Positions 11,376-20,029 of a stretch of 61,095 bases of DNA are shown piece by piece. This DNA comes from Verrucomicrobiia bacterium (lineage in GTDB: Bacteria > Verrucomicrobiota > Verrucomicrobiia > Verrucomicrobiales > DEV007). A program made the translations under genes and the position numbers. The stretch lies in contig JAGRPB010000009.1 of assembly GCA_020439945.1 (NCBI GenBank), positions 1 through 61,095 of the forward strand. Reading direction: 5' to 3'. Position 1 is the first letter of the stretch. Every line of letters starts with the position of its first letter. The notes beneath the pieces are model-generated. The model made no database searches. It was not told the DNA's origin and saw only the letters and a list, made by a program, of their open reading frames with translations.

Positions 11376-11830
11376 GAGCCCTCAACGGGAGGTGGAACCA
11401 CGGCTTCCGGCGGCAGCCTCAGCGGCTGAAAGGTGACGCTGATTTCCTCGTAAGGCCAGTTCTCGCGCTTCAGCAGTGTCTCCACCATCGGATCCACCGT
11501 TACCCGCAAGAAGCCCTCCACGATTTGCACCGGGAAATGAAGATTGCCGATCTTCCAGCCGACCAGCGCCGCCTGTTCCGCAGTTGGCGTGGCGACCTGA
11601 AACACCCTCTCTTCTCTCTGCACGATCACGTAATCCGCTTGGTCGGTCCGGTGAATCACGCAGCCGTTTTTCAAGCGCGATTCGAGATCGAACTCGAATT
11701 TGGTCCCGTCTTCAGCCAATCCCTGCCAGCGCCTCTTGAGAAAGAGAAACCGTTCCACGAGCAGCCTCACCTGCTCGCACTCCGGGCGTAGCGATCGCTC
11801 CGCCGCCATGCTCCGCACGATCTTCGTCAT
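11372..11830 (-). CDS. UreE-like metallochaperone in the hydrogenase operon
   Basis: A 152-aa protein whose central part follows the UreE pattern: an N-terminal peptide-binding-like barrel ([20 protein letters not shown]) and a C-terminal ferredoxin-like half ([16 protein letters not shown], then FLRVTVDPM). UreE donates nickel to urease. The dimer-interface His that follows Asp in classical UreE (the DH of DHVLEEML) reads DP here, and there is no His-rich tail, so metal binding would have to use other residues. It lies between hupE and hypD, coupled to both by ATGA overlaps, and no urease gene is in the window. I infer a role in nickel handling for the hydrogenase; the family call rests on visual similarity only. 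Confidence 0.7.
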   Translation of the reverse strand: MTKIVRSMAAERSLRPECEQVRLLVERFLFLKRRWQGLAEDGTKFEFDLESRLKNGCVIHRTDQADYVIVQREERVFQVATPTAEQAALVGWKIGNLHFPVQIVEGFLRVTVDPMVETLLKRENWPYEEISVTFQPLRLPPEAVVPPPVEGS

Positions 11831-12414
11831 CCCGGGAACAGGCGAATCACGGTGACCGACAATCCCGCAACCACGACCGAAGCCCCGGCGATGGACGTCG
11901 CGATGGAAGACCGCGCTTGGAGCAGCCGAGCCACTGCCGCGCCCAACCAGATTCCCGCTGCCGTCCCCACGAAGAGACCCATTCCCGCCTCGAGACTGCT
12001 CCCCTGCGCTCCGTGACCGCCCCCCTGCCAGAAACCGATGACCGCCACCAGGACCCATTGCCAGGTTTTCGCCGGCCCGGGGTCTTTCAGCAAAAGCAGC
12101 GAGCCGGCCATCGCGACCGACAGCGCCAGGAGCCAAGTGGGCGATGCGAAGCCTGAAGCAACGCCCACACTCATCGCGCCAAGAAAGCACGTCCCCAGCA
12201 AGCGCCGAGACAGGAAAGATGCCGCACCCACCGCCAGCATCACCACGAGGTGATCCAGGCCGGTGAAAGGATGCACCAACGCCGACATGAATGCCTCGTC
12301 ATCGAACTCGTCCACCTCCTCGACCGGGTGGGGATGTCCCGGGTGCGCCCAGGCTTCCGCTGAAAAACCGAGAGCAATGATGACAACCAGGAACCACAAC
12401 AACGGAAAGCGCAT
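11827..12414 (-). CDS. hupE: HupE/UreJ-family nickel permease
   Basis: A 195-aa polytopic membrane protein with an N-terminal signal-like segment ending near AWAHPGHPH, a His-rich mature N-terminus, and the family signature HPFTGLDHLVVM. About six hydrophobic segments follow. HupE/UreJ proteins import or facilitate diffusion of nickel. The ATG at 12414 is preferred over the TTG at 12420 that opens the frame. It is the first gene of the hydrogenase operon, which places nickel uptake, a UreE-like chaperone and enzyme maturation under one transcript. Confidence 0.9.
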   Translation of the reverse strand: MRFPLLWFLVVIIALGFSAEAWAHPGHPHPVEEVDEFDDEAFMSALVHPFTGLDHLVVMLAVGAASFLSRRLLGTCFLGAMSVGVASGFASPTWLLALSVAMAGSLLLLKDPGPAKTWQWVLVAVIGFWQGGGHGAQGSSLEAGMGLFVGTAAGIWLGAAVARLLQARSSIATSIAGASVVVAGLSVTVIRLFPG

Positions 12415-12464
12415 GATCAAAAGCTAGGGCAATCTTCCATCCGTGGTCAAGACAGCGATTGTAA

Positions 12465-12476
12465 CACAACGTTGTG
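12465..12476. promoter_or_regulatory. Perfect 12-bp palindrome upstream of the hydrogenase operon
   Basis: CACAACGTTGTG is a perfect palindrome 50 bases before the hupE start, in the only intergenic gap ahead of the 13-gene operon. It has operator-like symmetry. No convincing -35/-10 pair is visible next to it, so the regulatory role is a guess based on position. Confidence 0.3.
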
Positions 12477-12579
12477 ATCTCATTCGCCATGGATTTACCC
12501 CAAGCCCGGCAGCCTCCCCTCCTCGGAAAGGACGGAGTGAAGCCCCTTTCCTCCCGAATCCCACTCCCTGCCGCCTCGT

Positions 12580-14526
12580 TCAGGCGGCATGCGGAACCTG
12601 CAGGGGGCGCTCGCGATGAAGCATCACCCAATCGGCATTCTCCGCCAGAGCTTCTTTGCCCAATTCCAGTAACAGGGCGGGAATGTCTCCGCTTCGGCCC
12701 GAGGAAATCCAATCCTCGAAATGTCGCTCGGCACGGTCGAACAGCAGGGCCATGCGACCGAAACGCTTGGCGTGCTCTCCTCTCGCCTTGAGTTGATTCA
12801 GACTGTGCAACAAGCCCGCGGCGACCGCGAACATCACGATCAGGATCATCACCCAACCGTGAGGGAGCGGCACTTCGACCCAGGACTTGATCGCCTCCAG
12901 GGGCGCCCAGGGCAGGAAAACCGGCGCCGTGAGAACGACCGCCAGAGCGACGGTCAATCCCACGCTCAGCCCCAGCATCGTTCGGATCCATTTCTCGGAG
13001 CGCTCGAGACTTTCCATTTCACGGTGGGTCTTTGACACAAAGTAGCGCTGCTGTTCCCGAATCCAGTCGCGTTGGACGCGGCGCAGCACTTCTTCGTTCG
13101 GCTCGCCCCCGTTTTCCGTCCCATCGGAGGCGGCATCCGAAAGCACTTTCCGGATACGCAGCGCATGCCGAATCCACTCGAGTTCGCCACGCTCTTTTCC
13201 CAGGTAATGATCGGCGGCTTCCTCCTTCATTCCGGCGAGGCTCCAGAAAAACTGTACCCTCAAGCCTTCCGCCAAGGCCCGGTAGTCCTGGTATTTGTTC
13301 TGGTATTCGCGTCTCTCGGCACGCCGGTGATACCAGACGTTTCCGGTCACCAGAATCAGGTAGAGCCACAGGAACCAGGGAATCACCGCGCCGTGCCCAT
13401 CGTGATGTGCCTCGCTTTTCGAATGATTGCCCGCACTCTCGTGGGCCTCAGCCGAGTGATCCTCCGGCCCGTGCGCGGCGGGCGGCTCCGGGGAATCCTC
13501 GTGGAGTTGGACGACAGCTTCTCCATGGGCATCGCCGTCCGCTCCGTGACTGGCGTGCGGCAGCGAGTGAAACAAATTGAAGAAAAGGGCCGCGAGAAAA
13601 ACCGCGAAAAAGACCCGCTCCAGGGTGCGCCTGGTCGAACGCTGAAACCAGATGGAGAGCGCATCCGCCAACCCGAAGGTTCGCAGATAGGGCTGCGCGG
13701 TTTCGGGAATCGCCGCGGATTCCTTTCCAGGGATCAGCATGGCGATGTTCGCGTCCGCCTCCCGGGCGGCGGGATTCGTCTTCACCTCCGCGTTGAACGT
13801 TTCGAGATTGGCCAAGGTGCGATCGCGTTCCGATTTCGCGAATCCTTTGGGCACCAGGACTTCCCGCGAAAACGGCTCTCCCTCCGGATGGGGATTTGAT
13901 CGACGAGGGGTGACGATATGCACCACGGACGCGCTGTCCGCGGGATCGAGCAGCGCCTGTGCCGGTCCGAAGGGCGGCGGTACCCCGTCGAGACGAAATC
14001 GAACGATCTGGGCGGTTCCGCCCACCATCTCGTGTTCCTTCACGCCATCCCAGAGAGCGAGGAGAACCTGACAATGCCGCGCCAGGTAGGCCCCCATCCG
14101 GGCATATTGATTCGCCGACTCGGGACCCGAAGTTCCGTAGTCGGCCTTTCCTTCCGCGCCTTCCCCGATCCACGGCAGGGAGAACGCCCGATCGGCTCGG
14201 GCCAGGAGTTCCCGGAATTCGGCCCGGGAAGCGTCGTCTTCAAACTCCGACTCATACCGCTCCCGCGGCATCGGCAAGGGCACGCACAAGCCGGCCCCCT
14301 CCGCCAATCCCACCCGGGCGACAAGCCGGTCGGCCCCTTCGCCGAGCGGGGAAAGAATCATCAGGGGAGAGTTGGGATAACGGGCTTCCAGGTCGTTCAG
14401 AATCTCTCGCACCCGATCTTCGAGATGAGGAATATCCTCCGACCGAAGATCGCGATGGCCCGTGACTCCGACAATCAGGGGCAGGGTCTCCTCGGAAAAT
14501 GATGACATGGACATGGGACGATTCAC
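12580..14526 (-). CDS. SLOG-type nucleotide-sensor protein with four TM segments and a His-rich loop
   Basis: A 648-aa protein. Residues 17-205 look like a SLOG/LOG Rossmannoid domain: VTGHRD at 21-26, LSPLGEGADRL at 58-68, and WDGVKEHEMVGGTAQIV at 159-175. Hydrophobic segments lie at about 303-321, 381-398, 514-540 and 557-575. Between the first two is a loop of about 60 residues with 12 histidines and many acids. The last pair plus the following helix resembles SLATT-type effector modules that associate with SLOG domains. Its GTG start at 14526 overlaps the stop of the channel gene (GTGA); ATGs at 14514 and 14508 are alternatives. I infer a membrane protein that binds a nucleotide signal; the ligand is unknown. 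Confidence 0.72.
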   Translation of the reverse strand: MNRPMSMSSFSEETLPLIVGVTGHRDLRSEDIPHLEDRVREILNDLEARYPNSPLMILSPLGEGADRLVARVGLAEGAGLCVPLPMPRERYESEFEDDASRAEFRELLARADRAFSLPWIGEGAEGKADYGTSGPESANQYARMGAYLARHCQVLLALWDGVKEHEMVGGTAQIVRFRLDGVPPPFGPAQALLDPADSASVVHIVTPRRSNPHPEGEPFSREVLVPKGFAKSERDRTLANLETFNAEVKTNPAAREADANIAMLIPGKESAAIPETAQPYLRTFGLADALSIWFQRSTRRTLERVFFAVFLAALFFNLFHSLPHASHGADGDAHGEAVVQLHEDSPEPPAAHGPEDHSAEAHESAGNHSKSEAHHDGHGAVIPWFLWLYLILVTGNVWYHRRAERREYQNKYQDYRALAEGLRVQFFWSLAGMKEEAADHYLGKERGELEWIRHALRIRKVLSDAASDGTENGGEPNEEVLRRVQRDWIREQQRYFVSKTHREMESLERSEKWIRTMLGLSVGLTVALAVVLTAPVFLPWAPLEAIKSWVEVPLPHGWVMILIVMFAVAAGLLHSLNQLKARGEHAKRFGRMALLFDRAERHFEDWISSGRSGDIPALLLELGKEALAENADWVMLHRERPLQVPHAA

Positions 14527-16355
14527 TCGGGATGACGGGTTTCGTTTTGCCCACCCAGGCGTATGACCTGGAAGCCGGCGCGAGCCAGCGACCTCGGTAT
14601 TTCCTGGACGAAGGCGTGGTTCAGTTCGCGGGTCGACGCGGGCAAATCTTTCCAGGGAACGAGATTCGGATTGGTTTTCCGGAGTTCATCCCGGTGACCA
14701 CGGGTCCATCCCAGGGCCAATCGCTCGGCCATCCACCGCTCATGCTCCATTGCCGCCATCCGTTCGATTTCCTCCGGAGAAAAACAAAACCGGTCCGCGT
14801 CCCAATCCGTGAGCGGCGCGATGTCACAACCGATCGCCTCCAGTTTTTCACCGATGGCCAGTGCCTGGGAGCGGGAGGATTCGCGGGCCTCTTCGGGAAG
14901 CACCTCCCACGACACCAGTCGCGGATTGAGTGAAACCGTCTCGCCGAGCGCCTGCCGCTCGCTGACGTATCTGTCGTGCAGGGCGCGAGCCACGATCTCG
15001 GGAATGCCGCCCACCACCAGGTCGGGCTGGCAGGCGCGTTCGAGCAGCCCCACGGCGTGGAGATTCCTGAACCGCGGTCGATCCTCGCCGACGCAGTCCA
15101 GCAGCGAAGACAGGCCGGCATCCTGCGTCATCGCCACCACGATGGGCACTTCGGCGTCGCGGAGCCTTCCGTGCAAGGCGAGCGCCGCCGACAAGGCCGA
15201 GGCATCGTCCGGCAGGCAAACAAAGACGTGATCGACCAGGCACGCGCCATCCGGATCACGCAGGTATTCCCCCCGACGGAATCGCGGATCGGTCCGATCG
15301 AAGTTCAGCGAATGCCACTCGCAGACCTCCTCCAGTTCCGGATGACGAGTCCGCAGGATCTCCCAGACTTGATCGGAATCGGAGTCCACCAGGGACAGTC
15401 CCAGTTTCGGCACCTCATGTCGTCCCGGCTCCCCGGATGAACTCGTTTCTCGCCACGACCGGGCCAGGTGGATGATCAGGTGCTGGGCCAAACGCCCGCC
15501 TCCCACGATCATCACCTGCGGCGGCCTTGGGCGATTCCCACCTCCCGAATCCTGCCGATCGGATTGGCCAAACGGAGGATGCTCCACCAACAGCGATCTC
15601 GCGGCACTGTCGACGCCATTGAAAAACTGGAGCCGGAATGGACCGTCCAGGGCCATCTCCCATTCGCGCATCAGGTACCACAATTCGGGGTCAACGATGT
15701 GCGCGCTGCAAACCAGCACCCGTTCCCGGCATCGATCGGCTCCCGCGACCGCCTCCCGCTTGAGGCCACGGGCATGCGCGGCGACTTCGGCGTTCACCCC
15801 ATCATCGCCACAGACGACGATCAGGTTTCCGGCGGAAGTAAGCCGGGCCTCACGCAGGGTGGAGGGTTCCCGCGCGTCCCCGAGGATCACGACCGCTCCC
15901 AACGAGCGCGCCACCGCGGAAGCGTCCCTGTTTTCCTCCCTCTCCACGACCACCACGTCGCGCCCCTGCCCACGAAAGGCCTTCATCAGAAGCATGCCCT
16001 TTTTACCCAAGCCACAAATCACCACATGTCCCCGAAATCGACTCAGCCGAAGGCGCTCGAAAACGTTTCCGCGAACAAAATAGGCGGCGATGGAAGCCGT
16101 GAAGAGACCGAGAGTTCCGATGCCGCCGATCATCAGAAACAGGGCGATCAGCCGCCCTCCCATGGTCTTGGGGAACAGGTCTCCATAGCCGACCGTGGTG
16201 GCTGTAACCATGGCCCACCAGAGACTGTCCCAGATGGTGAGATCGGGTTGCGTCGGCTTCTCGAAGAAGAAGAATCCCAACGCCCCCAAAGCCGCGATGC
16301 CGAGCACGAAGCCGCAGACACTCAGGATGAGCGAATTCCTGCCCGGCCTGCTCAT
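14523..16355 (-). CDS. Two-TM potassium channel with two Rossmann (RCK-like) domains and a C-terminal RyR domain
   Basis: A 610-aa protein. Residues 8-32 and 67-95 are membrane helices flanking a pore helix and the selectivity filter TVGYGD (54-59). A TrkA-N/RCK nucleotide-binding domain follows (HVVICGLGKKG, 110-120, to about 220), then a second Rossmann-like domain (QVMIVGGG, 280-287, to about 420). Residues 525-600 match the RyR domain (AAMEHERWMAERLALGW, LVPWKDLP). RCK domains gate K+ channels in response to nucleotides or ions. In animals RyR domains sit in intracellular Ca2+ channels. The gene is the first of a two-gene operon and is divergent from the TIR gene, which suggests a ligand-gated effector channel. 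Confidence 0.85.
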   Translation of the reverse strand: MSRPGRNSLILSVCGFVLGIAALGALGFFFFEKPTQPDLTIWDSLWWAMVTATTVGYGDLFPKTMGGRLIALFLMIGGIGTLGLFTASIAAYFVRGNVFERLRLSRFRGHVVICGLGKKGMLLMKAFRGQGRDVVVVEREENRDASAVARSLGAVVILGDAREPSTLREARLTSAGNLIVVCGDDGVNAEVAAHARGLKREAVAGADRCRERVLVCSAHIVDPELWYLMREWEMALDGPFRLQFFNGVDSAARSLLVEHPPFGQSDRQDSGGGNRPRPPQVMIVGGGRLAQHLIIHLARSWRETSSSGEPGRHEVPKLGLSLVDSDSDQVWEILRTRHPELEEVCEWHSLNFDRTDPRFRRGEYLRDPDGACLVDHVFVCLPDDASALSAALALHGRLRDAEVPIVVAMTQDAGLSSLLDCVGEDRPRFRNLHAVGLLERACQPDLVVGGIPEIVARALHDRYVSERQALGETVSLNPRLVSWEVLPEEARESSRSQALAIGEKLEAIGCDIAPLTDWDADRFCFSPEEIERMAAMEHERWMAERLALGWTRGHRDELRKTNPNLVPWKDLPASTRELNHAFVQEIPRSLARAGFQVIRLGGQNETRHPE

Positions 16356-16631
16356 GCTCCGCCGCCTTGAGGTTGGTCACCCCGCATCCGCATGGTGATT
16401 CGTCGCCATTCGATTCCCGGCTTCGCGCGAGTCACGATCGTTTTTCTCATCAGCCGGTGATTGGATGAGGATCGCGGCCAGAACGCGCCCGATCCCCCTC
16501 GGTTCGAAAGCGAACCTGCACAAGATCATCGGTACCGTCAATCCTTTTGGAAACGGCCCGCGCCGCCCCGGGCCAAAGCCGCTCAACCCGATTCCGAAGA
16601 AATCACGTTTCAGAGCTCCGGGAATTCGACT
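16356..16631. promoter_or_regulatory. Divergent intergenic region between the channel operon and the TIR gene
   Basis: This 276-bp stretch separates the divergent starts of the channel/SLOG operon and the TIR gene. It should hold both promoters. I see no clear hexamers and no strong palindrome. A TTG-initiated extension of the TIR frame covers part of it (from 16461) but has no recognisable domain, so I treat it as non-coding. A GGGA sequence 8 bases before 16632 is a plausible ribosome site for the TIR gene. Confidence 0.45.
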
Positions 16632-19157
16632 ATGCATGGAAGCATGGAATCCGTCTCCGTTCCCCGACGCGAATACTGGGCGTTCATTTCCTATCGCCAT
16701 TCCGACAACCGGGAAGAGGGACGTCGCTGGGCGACCTGGTTGCATCAAGCCATCGAGAGCTACCGGGTGCCGCCGGATCTCGTTGGAAAATCCAATCCGG
16801 TAGATCACTCGATTCCCGAAAAGATTTTTCCCGTCTTTCGCGATGAGGAGGAACTGCCCGCGGATGCCGATCTATCCTCTCCCATCTACCGGGCACTCGA
16901 CCAATCGAAATACCTGATCGTGCTGTGCTCTCCCCGGGCCGTCGCGAGTCTCTACGTCGCGAACGAGATCGCCTATTTCAAGAAGCTCGGCCGAGCCGAC
17001 CGGATTCTCGCGGTCATCCTGGACGGTGAACCCAATGTCAGCTGGGATCATCAGAAACTCGCCCAGGGATTCTCGCCCGATGAAGAGTGTTTCCCCGCCC
17101 CGTTGCGTCACGAGATCGACTCGGAGGGAGAAGCGCTTGAGCACACCCACACGGAACCGATTGCGGCCGATGTCAGGATTCTCGACGAATCCAAACCCAG
17201 ACTCGGTTGGACCTCCTCGGAAGCCTACCGACTCGATTTGGAAGCGAGAGGGGGCATCGATCGGAAAGAAATCTCGGCCCGGGTGACGAACTACGAAACC
17301 CAACTGGAACGCGCCAAGCTCAAGGTCATCGCGGGCATTCTCGGTGTTCCCCTCGGCGATCTGACGAAGAGAGATGAGGCCTACCAGTTGCAGGAGGAAC
17401 GCAAACGGGCGAAACGACTCCGGCGTTGGCTCGGCACGGTGGCGATCCTGTCCGTGCTCGCCGTGGCCTCCGGAATCTTCGCCTGGTACCAGCGAAGCCA
17501 GGCCGTTTCGAGCGACCAACGGACATCGCAGACGCTCTCCCGCACCCTGGCCGACCAGGGCTTTCTGAAGGGAATGGATGGAGAATACGGTGAAGCCATC
17601 GCCACGATGGCCGCGGGATTGCGAGAGTGGCCCGGGAACGAGGTCGTCTCGGATCAACTGATGATGGTCCTGACCATTCGTGACTGGCTGCTTCCCCATC
17701 ACCGTTTTCCGGCGCCGCCGCAGGGAACCGGTCTCCTCACGGCACAGGCGATGGCCACCGAGAATCAGCTTTTCGACGACTACGACGGTCGCCGGAAACC
17801 GTGGTCCATGTTCGATTCCGGGCAGGACCGGATTCTCTATTTTTCACCCATCGATGGAGATTCCTCCCGGGTTGAGGTGGCGGCGCTCTCCTTGCAACCG
17901 GGTGCTCAATGGGAACCGCAGGGAACGGCCCCGCCCCCGCCGGACGGCCACTCCTTCGGCGGGAAGCGCCTGATTTCTCTGAATGAAACGGAAGGCAGCC
18001 CGATCAACTCGACCCTCTATGTCGTCGACGAACGGGGAGAGCAGGCGCCGTTGCAGGTCACCCAGTGGGATGGCCGGAAAGTGAATACCATCGGTCTGGG
18101 ATCGATTTCCAATGACGGGAAATTGGTGGCGTTCGTCGGAGGTTTGCGGGAACCCGATGGCAGTTTTCTCAATCGCGAGCCGGCCCTGTATGTGGTTGAC
18201 GGGAGTTCGGGAGAAATTCTGAGCTTCTCGGATTTGCCCCCTCCCGGTGACTATCAGATCTACGTCGTCCGCATCGTCGGTCACTTCGTGGTGGCTCAAC
18301 ACTATTCGTTGAAAAACCGAAACTGGAGAACGGGGATTTTCGACATCTCCGATCCCCGGATGGTCCGGCCCGTGATCGACCGGCAATTGCTCCCGGGACT
18401 CATCGACGACTTCAACCCGAACACCGGAGAGTTTCTGGTCCGCGGCGATTCCGACCTCGCCACCTACCGACTCTTCCGATCCCCCGATGCCGAAGAGATT
18501 CCTTGGGACCGGAGTATTCATCTCGTGGAGGGAGTGAGCCATTCCGATGGGTGGAGTCCGAAGGATCTCGAAGTTCAATCCATGGACGACCAGCGACGGG
18601 CGCACCTTTCGCCGACCGGCGAAGTCCAGATTTTTGAAAATGCGAAGCCGGACGCGCTTCCAAAAACCTTCTACCTGGATGTCGACTTCGCGCTCGAAGG
18701 TGGCCGCTTCCTCCAGCGCGCCTTCTTCATTCCCAACTCACCCTACCTGGGACTCGGCTACGGGGTTCGGTCCGATCTTTCCTTTCAGTGGGAATGTTGG
18801 GACTACCAACGGGGGAAACTGGCCTTCCGTGCCCCCCACTTCGAAAGCAAGCAGTTGATCGGATGTTCCCCCAACGGGAGGTTCCTCGTGTTCGACCAGA
18901 AACCCTATCCCGGTCCCGATGAATCACCCGGGGACCTCGTGGCCCGCGGGATCCGGTATCCCTTCCCGAGCGACCCCACCCCGCTGGATCTCCTCGCCGA
19001 ACTTTGCGGGGGGACCCAGTGGACCGAGAACAGCCTGGAGCAACTCGATTCCGACGGCTACTTCTCGAGGCACGACGCCCTGGTTCAGCGTCCCTGCCCC
19101 ACCGACGATTTCGGAAGCTGGCTCATGCCCTGGGTCGAATTTCTCCGCACGCCGTGA
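16632..19157 (+). CDS. Membrane-anchored TIR-domain protein with large extracytoplasmic propeller-like region
   Basis: An 841-aa protein from the ATG at 16632. Residues 14-135 are a TIR domain of the bacterial TIR_2 type: FISYRHSDNREEG near 18, VFRDEEELPADADLS near 68-82, LIVLCSPRAV near 95, and the helix SLYVANEIAYF, whose Glu112 is at the position of the catalytic glutamate of NAD-cleaving TIR domains. A single hydrophobic helix lies at about 266-286, after a basic coil. The remaining 550 residues look like beta-rich repeats of WD40/propeller type and would be outside the membrane. I infer that it senses an envelope or extracellular cue and signals through the TIR domain. Divergent from the RyR-channel and SLOG genes. 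Confidence 0.85.
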   Translation: MHGSMESVSVPRREYWAFISYRHSDNREEGRRWATWLHQAIESYRVPPDLVGKSNPVDHSIPEKIFPVFRDEEELPADADLSSPIYRALDQSKYLIVLCSPRAVASLYVANEIAYFKKLGRADRILAVILDGEPNVSWDHQKLAQGFSPDEECFPAPLRHEIDSEGEALEHTHTEPIAADVRILDESKPRLGWTSSEAYRLDLEARGGIDRKEISARVTNYETQLERAKLKVIAGILGVPLGDLTKRDEAYQLQEERKRAKRLRRWLGTVAILSVLAVASGIFAWYQRSQAVSSDQRTSQTLSRTLADQGFLKGMDGEYGEAIATMAAGLREWPGNEVVSDQLMMVLTIRDWLLPHHRFPAPPQGTGLLTAQAMATENQLFDDYDGRRKPWSMFDSGQDRILYFSPIDGDSSRVEVAALSLQPGAQWEPQGTAPPPPDGHSFGGKRLISLNETEGSPINSTLYVVDERGEQAPLQVTQWDGRKVNTIGLGSISNDGKLVAFVGGLREPDGSFLNREPALYVVDGSSGEILSFSDLPPPGDYQIYVVRIVGHFVVAQHYSLKNRNWRTGIFDISDPRMVRPVIDRQLLPGLIDDFNPNTGEFLVRGDSDLATYRLFRSPDAEEIPWDRSIHLVEGVSHSDGWSPKDLEVQSMDDQRRAHLSPTGEVQIFENAKPDALPKTFYLDVDFALEGGRFLQRAFFIPNSPYLGLGYGVRSDLSFQWECWDYQRGKLAFRAPHFESKQLIGCSPNGRFLVFDQKPYPGPDESPGDLVARGIRYPFPSDPTPLDLLAELCGGTQWTENSLEQLDSDGYFSRHDALVQRPCPTDDFGSWLMPWVEFLRTP

Positions 19158-19182
19158 ACCGGGTTCGCGGAAAGCGAAGGCA

Positions 19183-19830
19183 CTACTTCACCTCGACCAC
19201 TTTCACCACGTCCATCTGGACGAACTGTCCGTGATAGGGTTCGGGTGCCGGCGCGATCTCGGGAACCACCAGCTTGGCGAAATTCGAGATCAGCTTCCCG
19301 TTCTGACCGTTGCCGCTCAGCTTGATGGTGGCGCCACCGTCGATCTCGATCGTCTTGGTATAATCGATGGTAAAGATCCGGTGTCCGACCTTGTCCTGGC
19401 GATTGAGGAAATAGTGGGACTCGGGCGAGGAAACATCGATCCGGTAGATGTTGTAGGTCGCGTTGTTGGGTTCACCGCCGCGGTAAAAGTAGTCGCCGTC
19501 CATTTCGCCATCCTTGTACATCATCGGCTCCACCACGCCGCGAAAACGAAGCGTCACCTGGTAGCGTTTTCCCTTCTCGCCGCCAAAGGTCTTCACCGAC
19601 TCGAAATTGTCCGTGGTGTTCGGATCACCGGTGACCAGGGCCGATTCGCAATTGGCGCCCTCCTTCGGGTTCTCCGGCATTTCGCCCGTGCAGGGGAACT
19701 CGAAGCGAAAACCGTCGATCGAGGTCGCGGGCCCGGCGCTCTTGTTTCCTTTTTCAGCGTCATCAGCCGTGGCGACAACGGCATTGAAAACGAACGTGGC
19801 GAACAGGAGAAAAAATGTGGGAATCTTCAT
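19183..19830 (-). CDS. Secreted protein of unknown function
   Basis: A 215-aa protein with a clear signal peptide (MKIPTFFLLFATFVFNAVVATA, cleavage near residue 22). The mature part is beta-rich, with one cysteine pair (FPCTGEM and GANCESAL) that could form a disulfide. I do not recognise the family. It is likely a carbohydrate- or ligand-binding lectin-like exported protein, but that is only a guess from the pattern of short strands and aromatic residues. The ATG at 19830 is set by the signal peptide. It is convergent with the TIR gene, 25 bases away, and not obviously co-transcribed with it. Confidence 0.7.
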   Translation of the reverse strand: MKIPTFFLLFATFVFNAVVATADDAEKGNKSAGPATSIDGFRFEFPCTGEMPENPKEGANCESALVTGDPNTTDNFESVKTFGGEKGKRYQVTLRFRGVVEPMMYKDGEMDGDYFYRGGEPNNATYNIYRIDVSSPESHYFLNRQDKVGHRIFTIDYTKTIEIDGGATIKLSGNGQNGKLISNFAKLVVPEIAPAPEPYHGQFVQMDVVKVVEVK

Positions 19831-19975
19831 TGGTGATATTTTCAGTTCTCCGCCCATCGTCAACAAGGACGCAATACCGGATTGCGAGGCTCGGGTGGCA
19901 ACCTGGTTCCCCGCGGAATTCACGAAAGTAGATTCCATTTTTTCAGACCGCACCCATGTGGCCATCCAATCGATC

Positions 19976-20016
19976 GATTTGACCCTGTCTGGTCTCGGAC
20001 CCAACAGGGTTGAATC
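19976..20016. repeat. Dispersed imperfect inverted repeat, copy 1
   Basis: Arms GACCCTGT and ACAGGGTTGAATC flank about 14 bases (CTGGTCTCGGACCCA). The same CAACCCTGT/ACAGGGTTG arms recur at 36717, 46811 and, inside rlmN, 56276. This copy lies in the gap between the secreted protein and the end of the giant gene. Confidence 0.6.
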
Positions 20017-20029
20017 GTTCCGAACGATC

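Noticed and set aside
16461..16631. A longer TIR protein beginning at a TTG at 16461
   Set aside because: The extra 57 residues look like translated intergenic sequence; the ATG at 16632 directly precedes the TIR fold and has a plausible ribosome site.
12580..19157. Calling the TIR/SLOG cassette Thoeris
   Set aside because: Thoeris has ThsA (usually Sir2 or another effector with a SLOG domain) and a small ThsB TIR. Here the TIR protein is large and membrane-bound, and the effectors are membrane proteins.
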